A stretch of DNA of 19,324 nt from Planctomycetaceae bacterium (lineage in GTDB: Bacteria > Planctomycetota > Planctomycetia > Pirellulales > Thermoguttaceae): NCBI GenBank assembly GCA_015062085.1, contig SUVI01000066.1, positions 1 to 19,324 on the forward strand, in the 5' to 3' direction. A program made the translations under genes and the position numbers. Below, in pieces: positions 6,928-15,062 of the stretch. Within the stretch, counting starts at the first letter, position 1. The number at the start of each line of letters is the position of its first letter. The notes under the pieces are model-generated. The model had not been told where the DNA came from and searched no databases. It was given only the letters and a program-made list of their open reading frames with translations.

Positions 6928-6931
6928 CTCC
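6928..6931 (-). promoter_or_regulatory. Shine-Dalgarno deciding the start of the DUF1559 gene
   Basis: GGAG (minus strand) lies 6 nt from the ATG at 6919-6921 and 3 nt from the overlapping ATG at 6922-6924. Upstream in-frame ATGs (6990, 6972) have no such signal, fall in the 5' leader and would add a non-prepilin extension. Confidence 0.6.
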
Positions 6932-7003
6932 GAAAATTTTTCTCTGAATATCGTGCATGGTCCATGGCCCATGGTACCCCACGTCTCCACCCTACTACGT
7001 TCT

Positions 7004-7032
7004 ATTTTAGTCGAATGTTTTCCTTATGTCAA
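7004..7032 (-). promoter_or_regulatory. Consensus sigma70 promoter of the DUF1559 gene at 6921
   Basis: On the minus strand, TTGACA (7027-7032) and TAAAAT (7004-7009) are separated by exactly 17 nt. The leader to the ATG is about 75 nt. Its A/T-tract block (about 7041-7075 on the plus strand) overlaps the last codons of the hydrolase gene. Confidence 0.75.
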
Positions 7033-7060
7033 GTGTCTTTGGAAAATAAATCGAAAAATT

Positions 7061-8068
7061 TCAAAAATTTCGATCCAGAACGATTCTTTTTAACATTTCC
7101 CGTGCTTTCCGCGATTCCGGCATCGGGATCAGGATCCAGCAGTGGAACATTTCCGGAAACCTGTGGAAATCTAGCCGGATCGGTGGAATTTCGGGACTCG
7201 CAGAGGTTTCGGATCCTCTTTCATCAGGTAAGGCACGCGCGGCGTTGAGGCTGCGAACTTTTTCAAAGAAACGTTCTGCACTACGGCAGAGAATGTCGTT
7301 CGTGCCGGCGAAAACCGTCATAGGCGCCAACCCTTTCGGATCTCCGAAAAGAGGCTGAACGCGCCAGTCTTCGGGCGGCAGTGTGCCGCGCCACGCATTG
7401 AAGATCGTGTCGAAACTTCCGAAGGACAGCATGGGATCACGAGCATCTGCTTCACGTGCCTCCGCGTCAGAGTTCAGATCCGGCGCAGCCATTTCCAGTG
7501 CCGGGGAGATCATGACCAGATGCCGAGGCTGAGGAAGATCTTTTTCGCGAAAAAGCATTCCGCAGGTCAGCGTCAGATTCCCTCCTGCAGAGTCGCCCAT
7601 CACGATGATTTTTTCCGGAGGAATGTTTTCCAGAATGTGCTCGTAGACCGTTTGAAGGAAAGGGAGCGCATCCAGTACGTTTGCCTGCGGAGCGAGCGGA
7701 TATTGCGGGACCACGAGCTGCGCGCGGGTCTGGAAAAGAAGCCATGAAAGAAAATTCCAGTGCGTACTCACCGCTTCGTTGACGAACCCGCCTCCATGAA
7801 GGTAAAGTATCGTGCATGAACCGTCAAATTTCCGCGGCCGCACGAAATAGACCGGATGTCCACCAAGGATCTTGCACTCGAATCGCGCTCCCAGCAATTT
7901 CATGCACACTCGCCGAAAGAAACTTGGAGCGGAGCCGCGGGAAGATCTCTGTGTGCGTACACTTTTCCAGAATTCCTCCCCCGACTGCGAGTAGAATTTT
8001 TTGTGCCCCATCCAGTGGATGATCCGGCAGACGAGGCGAAAAACTGGCGATTTGGGGATGCTGTTCAT
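7061..8068 (-). CDS. Alpha/beta hydrolase fold-3 (HSL-family) esterase
   Basis: 335 residues. The hormone-sensitive-lipase family signatures are present: oxyanion motif HGGG (91-94, ILYLHGGGFVNEA), nucleophile elbow GDSAGG (158-163, Ser160), acid Asp258 in VFAGTNDIL, and a late His, probably His309 in EMFHCW, completing a Ser-Asp-His triad. The expected reaction is hydrolysis of short-chain carboxylic esters or acetylated substrates; the actual substrate is unknown. No signal peptide is seen (the N-terminal RLVCRIIHWMG is weakly hydrophobic), so it is probably cytoplasmic or peripherally bound. The start at 8068 is preceded by AAGGGA. It lies 68 nt downstream of the S41 protease gene with an inverted repeat between. 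Its 3' end overlaps the upstream control region of the next gene. Confidence 0.9.
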   Translation of the reverse strand: MNSIPKSPVFRLVCRIIHWMGHKKFYSQSGEEFWKSVRTQRSSRGSAPSFFRRVCMKLLGARFECKILGGHPVYFVRPRKFDGSCTILYLHGGGFVNEAVSTHWNFLSWLLFQTRAQLVVPQYPLAPQANVLDALPFLQTVYEHILENIPPEKIIVMGDSAGGNLTLTCGMLFREKDLPQPRHLVMISPALEMAAPDLNSDAEAREADARDPMLSFGSFDTIFNAWRGTLPPEDWRVQPLFGDPKGLAPMTVFAGTNDILCRSAERFFEKVRSLNAARALPDERGSETSASPEIPPIRLDFHRFPEMFHCWILIPMPESRKAREMLKRIVLDRNF

Positions 8069-8097
8069 TGCATGTCCCTTAATATTTTAACTTTCGT

Positions 8098-8123
8098 TGG
8101 AAACTTGACCTTGAAAGTTTCCA
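8098..8123. repeat. Inverted repeat upstream of the hydrolase gene
   Basis: TGGAAACTT (8098-8106) and AAGTTTCCA (8115-8123) form a perfect 9-bp stem with an 8-nt loop, in the 68-nt gap between the S41 protease stop and the hydrolase start. No T-run follows on the minus strand, so an operator or processing site is as likely as a terminator. Confidence 0.45.
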
Positions 8124-8136
8124 GATCGTACGGCAC

Positions 8137-9732
8137 TTAGCGTCTCCAGGTTCGGCGCGAGGAAGTTTTTTCGCCGCCTTTTCGGTAGGGAGCCGAACGT
8201 TTTTTCAGGATCTGTGCGGCATTTTCTTTGAGGTTTTGCGCATGTAGGAGGACTTCCAGCGCTTTTTCCAGCTGAATGTCTCGATAGTCCGCCGGATTTT
8301 TGGTCACGGGGAGGTCATTGTGCGTTTTGAGTGTGCCGCGGCGGTTTCGGTCGTCAAGGAACATTCGGTCTTCCTCAACGGTAGTCTGAACAAGAAATTC
8401 ATCATCCGGTTTCACTCCCCACTCGTCATTTTCACCCATTCCCTCCTCTTTATGGATGTTTCGTCCATTGGGACTGTAGTAGCTTGCCGTGGTGAGTTTT
8501 AGATTCGTCGCTCCCCCTTCAAATGGAAGAACACTTTGAATGACCCCTTTTCCGAAAGACCGTTCACCCACTACGACCGCGCGCTGATTGTCCTGAAGGC
8601 TGGCGGAAAAGACTTCACTCGCACTTGCGCTGTAGGCGTTGAGGAGAAGAACGACGGGGACGGGATCTGGAATGAGTACCTCCGGAGAGGCATGCCATGT
8701 CTGCTCGACCGTATTTTTCCCTTTTGCGCTAACGATGGTACCCTCTTTCAAAAACATATCCGCCATGGCGATGGAGACTTGGAACGTACCGCCGGGATTG
8801 AAGCGCAGATCTAAGATCAGACCGCGCAGCGGAGATCCCGAGTCGGCTGAAGCGGTTTGGGGGCCGTCATTTTTTTTGCCGTCATCCGTTTCACTTTCCG
8901 GTTTTTGAAGCATTTCAAGGACTTTTCGGAGTTCCTCTCCCGTTCCGTCACGGAATTCGGTCACGTGAATGTACGCGATCCCATTTTTTTTATCGAGCCA
9001 GTAGTTCCATGAATCGTCTTCATTTCGGTCAAATCCCAAAACGGTCTCCATGAGGATCAGCTCGCGGCGGAGAGTGAAAGAACGCGGCTCTTTTTCACCT
9101 GTTCTGCGTACTTTTACGTCTACCGTCGTTCCGATCTCACCGGTCAAAAGCTGGAGGACTTCATCCATTTTTTTCCCGTGGACTTCCTCACCTGCGATTT
9201 CCAGAAGTTCGTCTCCTGCGTGGATCCCAGCCATGTATGCCGGCATTCCTGCAAGCGGTGCGACGACGATGAATTTTTCATCGCGAAAATCGATTGCCAT
9301 GCCGATCCCGCCATAGCTTGAGTGTACTTCCTGCCGGAAATTTTTCATTTCCTCGCTTCCAATGTAGTAGGAGTACGGATCCAGTTTGCTCGTCACGCCC
9401 TGAATGGCGGCTTCGATCAGCTCTTTGCGGCTAATCGTGTGCACGTAATTGCGCGATACACTGTCGATCAGATCGATGAGGATACGGTACTGCTCAAAGG
9501 TGTCATTTTCGCCGGTGAGGAACAGCGCCTGTGATCCAATGTGCCGAACTTCTTCTTCCAGCGACGAAGACTCTTTCGTCTCCGTTTCAGCTTGAGGTTC
9601 AGTTTCCTGTGCCGCTGCGGCTGAAAAGAAAAGAAATGCGGCTGCGAACGCCAATAATGCCGGCCTGCGGAACGTTTCCGAGAAAAAACAGGGACCGAGG
9701 CGGAATGGATCAAATTTGGATCTTGTTTTCAT
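8137..9732 (-). CDS. S41 family C-terminal processing peptidase (CtpA/Tsp-like) with PDZ domain
   Basis: 531 residues. A basic N-terminus and the hydrophobic stretch ALLAFAAAFLFFSAAAA (25-41) look like a signal peptide cleaved near AAAAQ-ET. A PDZ domain spans about 138-225 (SSYGGIGMAIDF, AGIHAGDELLEIAG). The S41 core follows, with GLILDLRFNPGG (304-315), the nucleophile region NAYSASASEVF (probable Ser372) and FGKG with the general-base Lys395. This is the Ser/Lys dyad of tail-specific proteases, which cut periplasmic or extracellular proteins from their C-termini. A charged insert rich in Asp/Lys/Ser (about 278-300) interrupts the middle. The gene lies 122 nt after the VCBS gene and 68 nt before the hydrolase on the same strand. 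No clear ribosome-binding site precedes the ATG. Confidence 0.93.
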   Translation of the reverse strand: MKTRSKFDPFRLGPCFFSETFRRPALLAFAAAFLFFSAAAAQETEPQAETETKESSSLEEEVRHIGSQALFLTGENDTFEQYRILIDLIDSVSRNYVHTISRKELIEAAIQGVTSKLDPYSYYIGSEEMKNFRQEVHSSYGGIGMAIDFRDEKFIVVAPLAGMPAYMAGIHAGDELLEIAGEEVHGKKMDEVLQLLTGEIGTTVDVKVRRTGEKEPRSFTLRRELILMETVLGFDRNEDDSWNYWLDKKNGIAYIHVTEFRDGTGEELRKVLEMLQKPESETDDGKKNDGPQTASADSGSPLRGLILDLRFNPGGTFQVSIAMADMFLKEGTIVSAKGKNTVEQTWHASPEVLIPDPVPVVLLLNAYSASASEVFSASLQDNQRAVVVGERSFGKGVIQSVLPFEGGATNLKLTTASYYSPNGRNIHKEEGMGENDEWGVKPDDEFLVQTTVEEDRMFLDDRNRRGTLKTHNDLPVTKNPADYRDIQLEKALEVLLHAQNLKENAAQILKKRSAPYRKGGEKTSSRRTWRR

Positions 9733-9854
9733 TTTTCTGTTTTTGCTTTCTTAAAAGGAGTCCTTTTGTCTGCTGCTTACCGATTCCTGAAGGTTGCAGG
9801 ACGTGAGAGTTTTCCCATTTTCTCCCTTTGTTTCGTGGAGAGTGGAACTGCTTC

Positions 9855-12335
9855 CTATTTCCCGTCCGAACGCGGATTGCGCAGATAGTAGAGCCGGCCG
9901 TCTTCTGCACCGACGACCAGATCCGGAATTCCGTCTGCGTTGAAATCTGCCGTCGTTGGACTGGAAGAATGCCCGGCAAGTTTCCGGGGATCCAGTGTTC
10001 CCATATTTTTGAAGTAGAATTTCCCGTCCTCAGCCTTCACCTGACGCACGAAGTCGGCATTTCGCGAGTTTAGCAGAAGGTCGAATTTCCCGTCGCCGTC
10101 CCAGTCGCAGATCGCGATCTTGCGCCGTCCGCTTCCTCCCGCAAAACCGGAATTCAACTGCATCGGCGAGCCGTCTTCCCAGTGGAAGATCCGTTGGGGG
10201 GATCTCAATTTCAGCGTGCCGTCTGCATCGCGGAAACGCTCGAAAAACGCGAAGTAACCTTCTGTGTCGAGCATGCAGAGGTCCATCAGACCGTCAGCGT
10301 TCACGTCGAACATGACGGGCGTGGTGCGCCACTGCGTCAGGAGCTTTTTTCCCTCCGGTTTCAGCCACCCCCACGCAAGTTCCGGCTGCGGTCCGTCCCA
10401 TTCGACTTCAATGGGCTGCGGATCGGAAAATTTCGGTTCTGTTTTCGTGCCGATATTCTTAAACCACGCGGGTTTGCCCCAGATGTGGTTCCACATGATG
10501 TCGGTGAGTCCGTCGCCGTCCCAATCAGCTGCTGTGAGCGTCGTGTAGCCCCACTTTTCCTCGATCGGTCCCTGAATGGAACCGTTCGGTTTGGCGTTGA
10601 TGTGCGCGATCTTCCCTCCGGCTTTCACGAAGATCGGCTTTGCCCATGTGGGGAATTCTTCGCCCGGTTCGCTCAGGTTCTCGAAGAACATGATGTACCC
10701 GGCCGAAGTCCCGCAGAGGAGGTCGTCTGCGCCATCTCCGTTCAGATCCACTCCGCACGGAGTCACCAGCGCACCGGCTTTCAGTTCGTCGGCTTCCTGC
10801 TGGAAGTAGAGCGGAGCTTTGAAGATCGGGACGCGGACGGTCTTTCCATCTTTCGTTTCCGTCCGAAATTTGCCGGTATTTTCGAAGAGGGCGACTCTTC
10901 CGTCCTCGTCACCGCAGAGAATGTCCGGCTTTCCGTCCTGCGTCCAGTCGAAAACGACCGGCGTGGCCATGCAGAGATCGATCGCGGCAGGGGAACCGTC
11001 TTCCGTTACGGGACGGACTCCCGGTGCGTACGCAGGCTGTGTGCGGGTACCGACGTTTTCAAAGTACGTGAATTTGTCGCGGAATTCACCGCACAGAAGG
11101 TCCAGATCGCCATCTCCATCGAAATCTTCAAAAGATGGCGACGGCCAGCCGTACGTTAGGGCCGTGTTGCCGGCCGTGTCGGCGAGAAGGTATGGTCTTT
11201 CGTAGTTCGGAGCGTCGTTCGTGCCGGAATTTCGGATAATGTAGACGGCTCCGAGCGTTGGTTTGTTCTTCCAGTTTCCGTTTTCATCCCATGCATTGTC
11301 CCAGCCGTAGTCTTTCCAGTCGTCGATACCGACGGCGATGTCGAGGACTCCGTCACCGTCAAAATCGACGTACTTCCACATATTGCCGCGAAGTCCGCGA
11401 TGGTGAACGTTGGCCGGGAGCGGGAGCGTTTCGGGGGTGCGCAGGCCCGTGTTTGCGAAGTCGGGAAATTCCTGATTCTGACGCAGAACGCGCGTTTCTC
11501 CGTTGACGAAACTGGCTTGAATGTTGATTTTTCCCGAGCTGATCCGTTCTCCGGGCCTGAAGACTGGCATCGCAGCGTGCGGGATCGGTTCGGTTTCCTT
11601 TGGACGAACGCCAAGGCCGGTCTTTCCTTCCGGAATACCCGGATTTTCAAATCGGTACGTCCCATTGTACGGCGTGTCCTCGCAGGAAAGGATCAGGTCC
11701 ATTTTCCCGTCGCGGTTGAAGTCCGTCGGCACGATCCAGACCCAGAGTCCGACGGCAAGATCGTCGATGAGTCCAGGATTTCGGTACTTCATGCGGACAA
11801 GTTTCGGTTCCGGCGGCAATGGCAGATCCCATGCGATCGGCTGGTCCGAGAAAAGGAGCTGGCTCCCCGACCAGCTGAATTGCGGCAGCTCGACCGTTTC
11901 GCCTTTTTTCAGCATCCGCGAGTAGATGTGCATTCCGGTCTTCCCGCCGTCTGTGTACTGAAACGCACGCTCCTTGCGCAGCGTCCAGGTGTCGTCCATG
12001 TCGTTGCTCAGACTTCCGGCCGCAAAAAGGATCACCGTGTCCTGTTTTGCCGTCACCGAGACGCTCCCCCGTTCTCCGCCTCCGAATTTCGTGAAGAAAA
12101 CGCCCTGAAGCTCCTTCGGCACATTTTCCCAGACGTACTTTCGATTCCGGTACGCCAGCCCGCCGTTTTCGAGGACCGCCTTCTCGCAGTTCTCTCCCGA
12201 AACGCAGATCCGGTCATTTTCATATTGAAACGCCGGAACGTCCGCATTTCCCGACGCAAACAGGAAACCGGACATCAAAAAAGCCGGCATCAGAAAAGCC
12301 GTCCATTGGCAAAAATGTCGAATTTTTGGGATCAT
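9855..12335 (-). CDS. Secreted FG-GAP/VCBS repeat protein
   Basis: 826 residues, starting MIPKIRHFCQ with a hydrophobic core at about 11-28 (FLMPAFLMSGFLFASG) that reads as a signal peptide. Residues of about 31-180 form a domain I do not recognise. About nine FG-GAP/VCBS repeats follow, each with a calcium-binding-type D-x-[DN]-x-DG loop and a trailing Leu/Phe-rich strand: DFNRDGKMDLIL, DFDGDGVLDIAVG, DFDGDGDLDLLCG, DWTQDGKPDILCG, DLNGDGADDLLCG, DWDGDGLTDIMW, DVNADGLMDLCML, DWDGDGKFDLLL and DFNADGIPDLVVG. These should build a beta-propeller-like surface. Such proteins are exported and often bind ligands or carbohydrates; no catalytic domain is visible. AAAGG lies 7 nt before the ATG. It follows the kinase gene by 59 nt, so the two are probably co-transcribed. 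Confidence 0.9.
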   Translation of the reverse strand: MIPKIRHFCQWTAFLMPAFLMSGFLFASGNADVPAFQYENDRICVSGENCEKAVLENGGLAYRNRKYVWENVPKELQGVFFTKFGGGERGSVSVTAKQDTVILFAAGSLSNDMDDTWTLRKERAFQYTDGGKTGMHIYSRMLKKGETVELPQFSWSGSQLLFSDQPIAWDLPLPPEPKLVRMKYRNPGLIDDLAVGLWVWIVPTDFNRDGKMDLILSCEDTPYNGTYRFENPGIPEGKTGLGVRPKETEPIPHAAMPVFRPGERISSGKINIQASFVNGETRVLRQNQEFPDFANTGLRTPETLPLPANVHHRGLRGNMWKYVDFDGDGVLDIAVGIDDWKDYGWDNAWDENGNWKNKPTLGAVYIIRNSGTNDAPNYERPYLLADTAGNTALTYGWPSPSFEDFDGDGDLDLLCGEFRDKFTYFENVGTRTQPAYAPGVRPVTEDGSPAAIDLCMATPVVFDWTQDGKPDILCGDEDGRVALFENTGKFRTETKDGKTVRVPIFKAPLYFQQEADELKAGALVTPCGVDLNGDGADDLLCGTSAGYIMFFENLSEPGEEFPTWAKPIFVKAGGKIAHINAKPNGSIQGPIEEKWGYTTLTAADWDGDGLTDIMWNHIWGKPAWFKNIGTKTEPKFSDPQPIEVEWDGPQPELAWGWLKPEGKKLLTQWRTTPVMFDVNADGLMDLCMLDTEGYFAFFERFRDADGTLKLRSPQRIFHWEDGSPMQLNSGFAGGSGRRKIAICDWDGDGKFDLLLNSRNADFVRQVKAEDGKFYFKNMGTLDPRKLAGHSSSPTTADFNADGIPDLVVGAEDGRLYYLRNPRSDGK

Positions 12336-12394
12336 GGTTTGACCTTTCGGTTTTTAATGTGGGATTAAAAGGGGATCTTATCGTGAATTTACTC

Positions 12395-14212
12395 TTATTT
12401 TGTACTTGGAAGCGGCGTGAATTGGAATCCTTTTCGCCTGGCAAAATGTTCTATCGTAGATCCCGTGGGACCATGAAAGTGGATCCGTTCATCCATTCCA
12501 TCGAAAGCATCCTCACTGATCTCGACTGATTTACTGTAAATGGTCACAGACGTAAGTGAATTGCAATGATAGAATGCCTTCGGACCGATTTTTTGGAGGC
12601 TGGCCGGAAGTACGGCACTCTTGAGGCTTTCGCATCCGCTGAAAGCGTCTTCGCCGATTATTCTCAGGTTGGAAGGGAAATTGATCGTGTTGAGTCTATC
12701 GCACGAGTAAAATGCGCCGACTTCAATCGTCTCAAGAGTGTCCGGGAGCGTCACCGAGAGGAGTTTATTCTGGCGGCTGAACGTTTTGGGACCAATTACG
12801 GTCACTCCGAGCGGGAGCTCGACCGAGTCGGCTTTTCCAATGTATTGCGTGAGCTGCACGCGGTCTCCAAGTGAAGTGAATTCAAAATTCCCCGACAGAG
12901 CACGTTCCAGAACTGCATATTGTCGGCGGAGTTCCATTTTTGCCGCTTCGACAGGACCGTTTCGCTCCTCGACTGCTTTTTGAAGTTCTGTCAGGGCCTG
13001 CGTCTTTTCACCTTCTGCCTTCACAGCACGTTCATTTGCACTTTGTGCTTCCGAGCGGGCACGGGCTATTTCCGCCTGAGCCGCTTTTTGTTCTTCCGCT
13101 CTGGTATCCGCGACGGCCGCGGCGAGAGCCTGCTGTGCAGTTTCGAGTTTTTTTTGCATCGTGCAGGAATTTATGAGCAAAGCACCTCCGCTAATGAGAA
13201 CCGTGAGTGCACCTGCGATTTTGAATGATGCGGGACATGGTGTCGGCTTATGATCCAGCGCTTCCAGAAATTTTGAGCAGGTCGGAAACCTGTCTTTGGA
13301 ATTGTCTGCGAGAGCGCGGGCAAGCACCTGATTCTGATGCCGTGAAAGTGAAGGAAGATTTGGTGAAAAAGAGCTTTTTTCACGTCGAAGGGCAACGAAA
13401 TTTTCTTCCTGAAACGGTAGAGAACCTGCGAGCAGTTCGTAAAGGATCGTGGCCAGTGCGTACTGGTCAGTGCGTCCATTTTGCCGTCCGCTTTCCATCT
13501 GCTCCGGTGCCATGTAGAGCGGCGTGCCGGAGGACCCCGGTTTTTCGGAGAGAGAGACAGAACGGCCAAGAGTACAGGTTTCTGCGGAGATGTTCTCGGG
13601 CCGAATTCTGGCGGCAATGCCGAAGTCCAGGAGGACTGGTTTGCGTCTGTTTGTGAGGATGATGTTCTGCGGCTTTACGTCTCTATGAAGAACACCGGCG
13701 GCGTGTGCATGATCCAAAGCTTCCGCAAGCGGTCGGATAATAGGACGGACCGTGTCAAGTGAAAGTCCTTTTTTGCGCCAAGGGTGAGAGTGAAACCATT
13801 GTGCGAGCGTATCTCCCTCAATATACGCCATCACGAGGTAGATGCCGAATACCGGGTCCGTTTCCAAGCCAAGCAGCGGGCAGATGTTTGGATGCGTCAA
13901 ATCATACGTTAAATCAAAAATACGCCGCACTTCGGCCATGGCATTTTCGTCTTCCCGCAGTTTGTCGGAGAGGATCTTGCAGACGACACGCTGCACGTCT
14001 TTGCCGTCAGACATTTTGACTGCAAGCCAAGTCTGTCCCATTCCGCCTTCCCCCAGCTTTCTTACCAGACGGTAGTTCTGAAACTCGCCCAAAAGTCCCC
14101 CTTCCCTTAATTCCGCAAATTGTGCCGGATCGTAGTTCACGACTTCGGGCATTAGTGTATCGAGGGAGTTCATATTCGTATCGTTTATGGTTTGATTGAG
14201 GGTATTTGGCAT
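12395..14212 (-). CDS. Hanks-type Ser/Thr protein kinase with TM, coiled coil and LRR_5 (BspA-like) C-terminus
   Basis: 605 residues from the chosen start. The kinase domain spans about 47-320: Gly-loop GEGGMG (54-59), ATP-site Lys79 (VVCKIL), probable alpha-C Glu94, catalytic HRDVKPQN (176-183, Asp178), DFG (196-198) and APE (235-237). All key residues are present, so it should be active. One membrane segment (about 330-350, IAGALTVLISGGALLINSC) is followed by an Ala/Glu-rich coiled coil (355-440). LRR_5-type repeats then extend to about 580 (LPDTLETIEVGAFYSCDRL, LPASLQKIGPKAFYHCNSL). The kinase would face the cytoplasm and the repeats the outside, suggesting a surface or cell-wall sensor. 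The frame is open to an ATG at 14317, but AAGGAA six nt before the ATG at 14212 decides the start and avoids overlap with the upstream gene. It is followed by the VCBS gene. Confidence 0.93.
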   Translation of the reverse strand: MPNTLNQTINDTNMNSLDTLMPEVVNYDPAQFAELREGGLLGEFQNYRLVRKLGEGGMGQTWLAVKMSDGKDVQRVVCKILSDKLREDENAMAEVRRIFDLTYDLTHPNICPLLGLETDPVFGIYLVMAYIEGDTLAQWFHSHPWRKKGLSLDTVRPIIRPLAEALDHAHAAGVLHRDVKPQNIILTNRRKPVLLDFGIAARIRPENISAETCTLGRSVSLSEKPGSSGTPLYMAPEQMESGRQNGRTDQYALATILYELLAGSLPFQEENFVALRREKSSFSPNLPSLSRHQNQVLARALADNSKDRFPTCSKFLEALDHKPTPCPASFKIAGALTVLISGGALLINSCTMQKKLETAQQALAAAVADTRAEEQKAAQAEIARARSEAQSANERAVKAEGEKTQALTELQKAVEERNGPVEAAKMELRRQYAVLERALSGNFEFTSLGDRVQLTQYIGKADSVELPLGVTVIGPKTFSRQNKLLSVTLPDTLETIEVGAFYSCDRLNTINFPSNLRIIGEDAFSGCESLKSAVLPASLQKIGPKAFYHCNSLTSVTIYSKSVEISEDAFDGMDERIHFHGPTGSTIEHFARRKGFQFTPLPSTK

Positions 14213-14218
14213 TGGAAT

Positions 14219-14224
14219 TTCCTT
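14219..14224 (-). promoter_or_regulatory. Shine-Dalgarno deciding the kinase start
   Basis: AAGGAA on the minus strand lies 6 nt before the ATG at 14210-14212. The longer frame to 14317 would overlap the TRIC gene and adds 35 residues without family resemblance. Confidence 0.6.
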
Positions 14225-14265
14225 GGAAGTGAAACAGATCTGGGAAAACGATGAGTCCGAGTCGA

Positions 14266-14919
14266 TCAGGAATGGCGGTTTTCGTGGTAATCGATGCGGG
14301 GAAGACGGAGGTTCCAAGAGATCGCGGCCAAACGCCAGCCCGTAGTGATCAGGAAGGCGGCGAGGAAGCCCAGAACGCGGATCTGTTCAGGAAGCAGGCC
14401 CGGCGGCGGAAAACGATTCAGGAGGTAAAGTGCCAGTGCTCCGAAAAGAACGGGAATGGCGTAAAGTTCATCGCTCAGCGGCTGCGCTGGTTTGTTCAGG
14501 ATCACATCGCGAACCACGCCGCCTCCGCAGCCAGTCAGGAAGGCAAGGATCATGATGGCGATGAGGTTCATTTCGAGCTGGACGCCGATGTTTGCCGCGA
14601 CGCCGGCAAAGGCACCGAATCCGAAGGCGTCGAAGTAGTTAAACAAGCCCGCGCGTTTCCAGAACGAGGATGGGAAGAAGTAGATCAGGACGACAGGTGC
14701 GAGGATCATCCAGAAGTAAAGCGGGTCAGAGAGAACCGCCGCTTCTCGTCCGAGGATGGCGTCTCGGATCATTCCGCCGCCGATGGCCGTCACTCCGGCA
14801 AGAAGCAGCATTCCAATGAAGTCGGGGTGACGGTCAATGGCGCGCAGTGCGCCGGAAAAGGCAAAGGCGGCCGTCCCGATCAGGTCAAAGGTATAAATGA
14901 TGAACTCTCCGTTTCCCAT
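14266..14919 (-). CDS. TRIC/UPF0126 (YicG-type) membrane channel protein
   Basis: 217 residues with about six to seven membrane segments and two internal repeats, each carrying the family motif: GGGMIRDAILG (47-57) and GGGVVRDVIL (132-141). FDLIGTAAFAFSGALRA (11-27) is the conserved first helix. This is the prokaryotic trimeric intracellular cation channel/UPF0126 family. Some bacterial members are monovalent-cation channels, and a role in glycine uptake has been proposed for others. It acts in the inner membrane. GGAG lies 9 nt upstream of the ATG. The gap to the kinase gene is 53 nt, so they may share a transcript, though nothing else ties the two functionally. Confidence 0.93.
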   Translation of the reverse strand: MGNGEFIIYTFDLIGTAAFAFSGALRAIDRHPDFIGMLLLAGVTAIGGGMIRDAILGREAAVLSDPLYFWMILAPVVLIYFFPSSFWKRAGLFNYFDAFGFGAFAGVAANIGVQLEMNLIAIMILAFLTGCGGGVVRDVILNKPAQPLSDELYAIPVLFGALALYLLNRFPPPGLLPEQIRVLGFLAAFLITTGWRLAAISWNLRLPRIDYHENRHS

Positions 14920-15000
14920 GAATTTCAGCTCCGCGCAGCTTTTTGTGCTTAAGGACGTATCTTCTGATGAATTTCAAAAACCGCGGACCGGTTGGAGAGG

Positions 15001-15016
15001 TCGGAAATGTTTCCGA
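15001..15016. repeat. Short inverted repeat between the TRIC and epimerase-like genes
   Basis: TCGGAAA (15001-15007) and TTTCCGA (15010-15016) form a perfect palindrome with a 2-nt centre. Flanking GAGA (14995-14998) and TCTC (15022-15025) could extend it. It lies just past the epimerase-like stop on the minus strand. The TTTCCGAAA word it contains also makes up the tract at 18351-18398. Confidence 0.35.
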
Positions 15017-15062
15017 AATGATCTCTAAACGGTCAGCGGTTGGTTCCAAGTTGAGAAATCGA

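Noticed and set aside
9753..9767. AAAAGGA-g-TCCTTTT palindrome between the VCBS and S41 genes
   Set aside because: As RNA it gives only a 6-bp A/U-rich stem with a 3-nt loop and no following U-run; too weak to call a terminator.
11400..12368. 322-codon plus-strand frame opposite the VCBS gene, and similar frames at 10182-11159 and 14943-16091
   Set aside because: Antisense shadows of convincingly conserved genes; composition follows the opposite-strand codons and no motifs were found.
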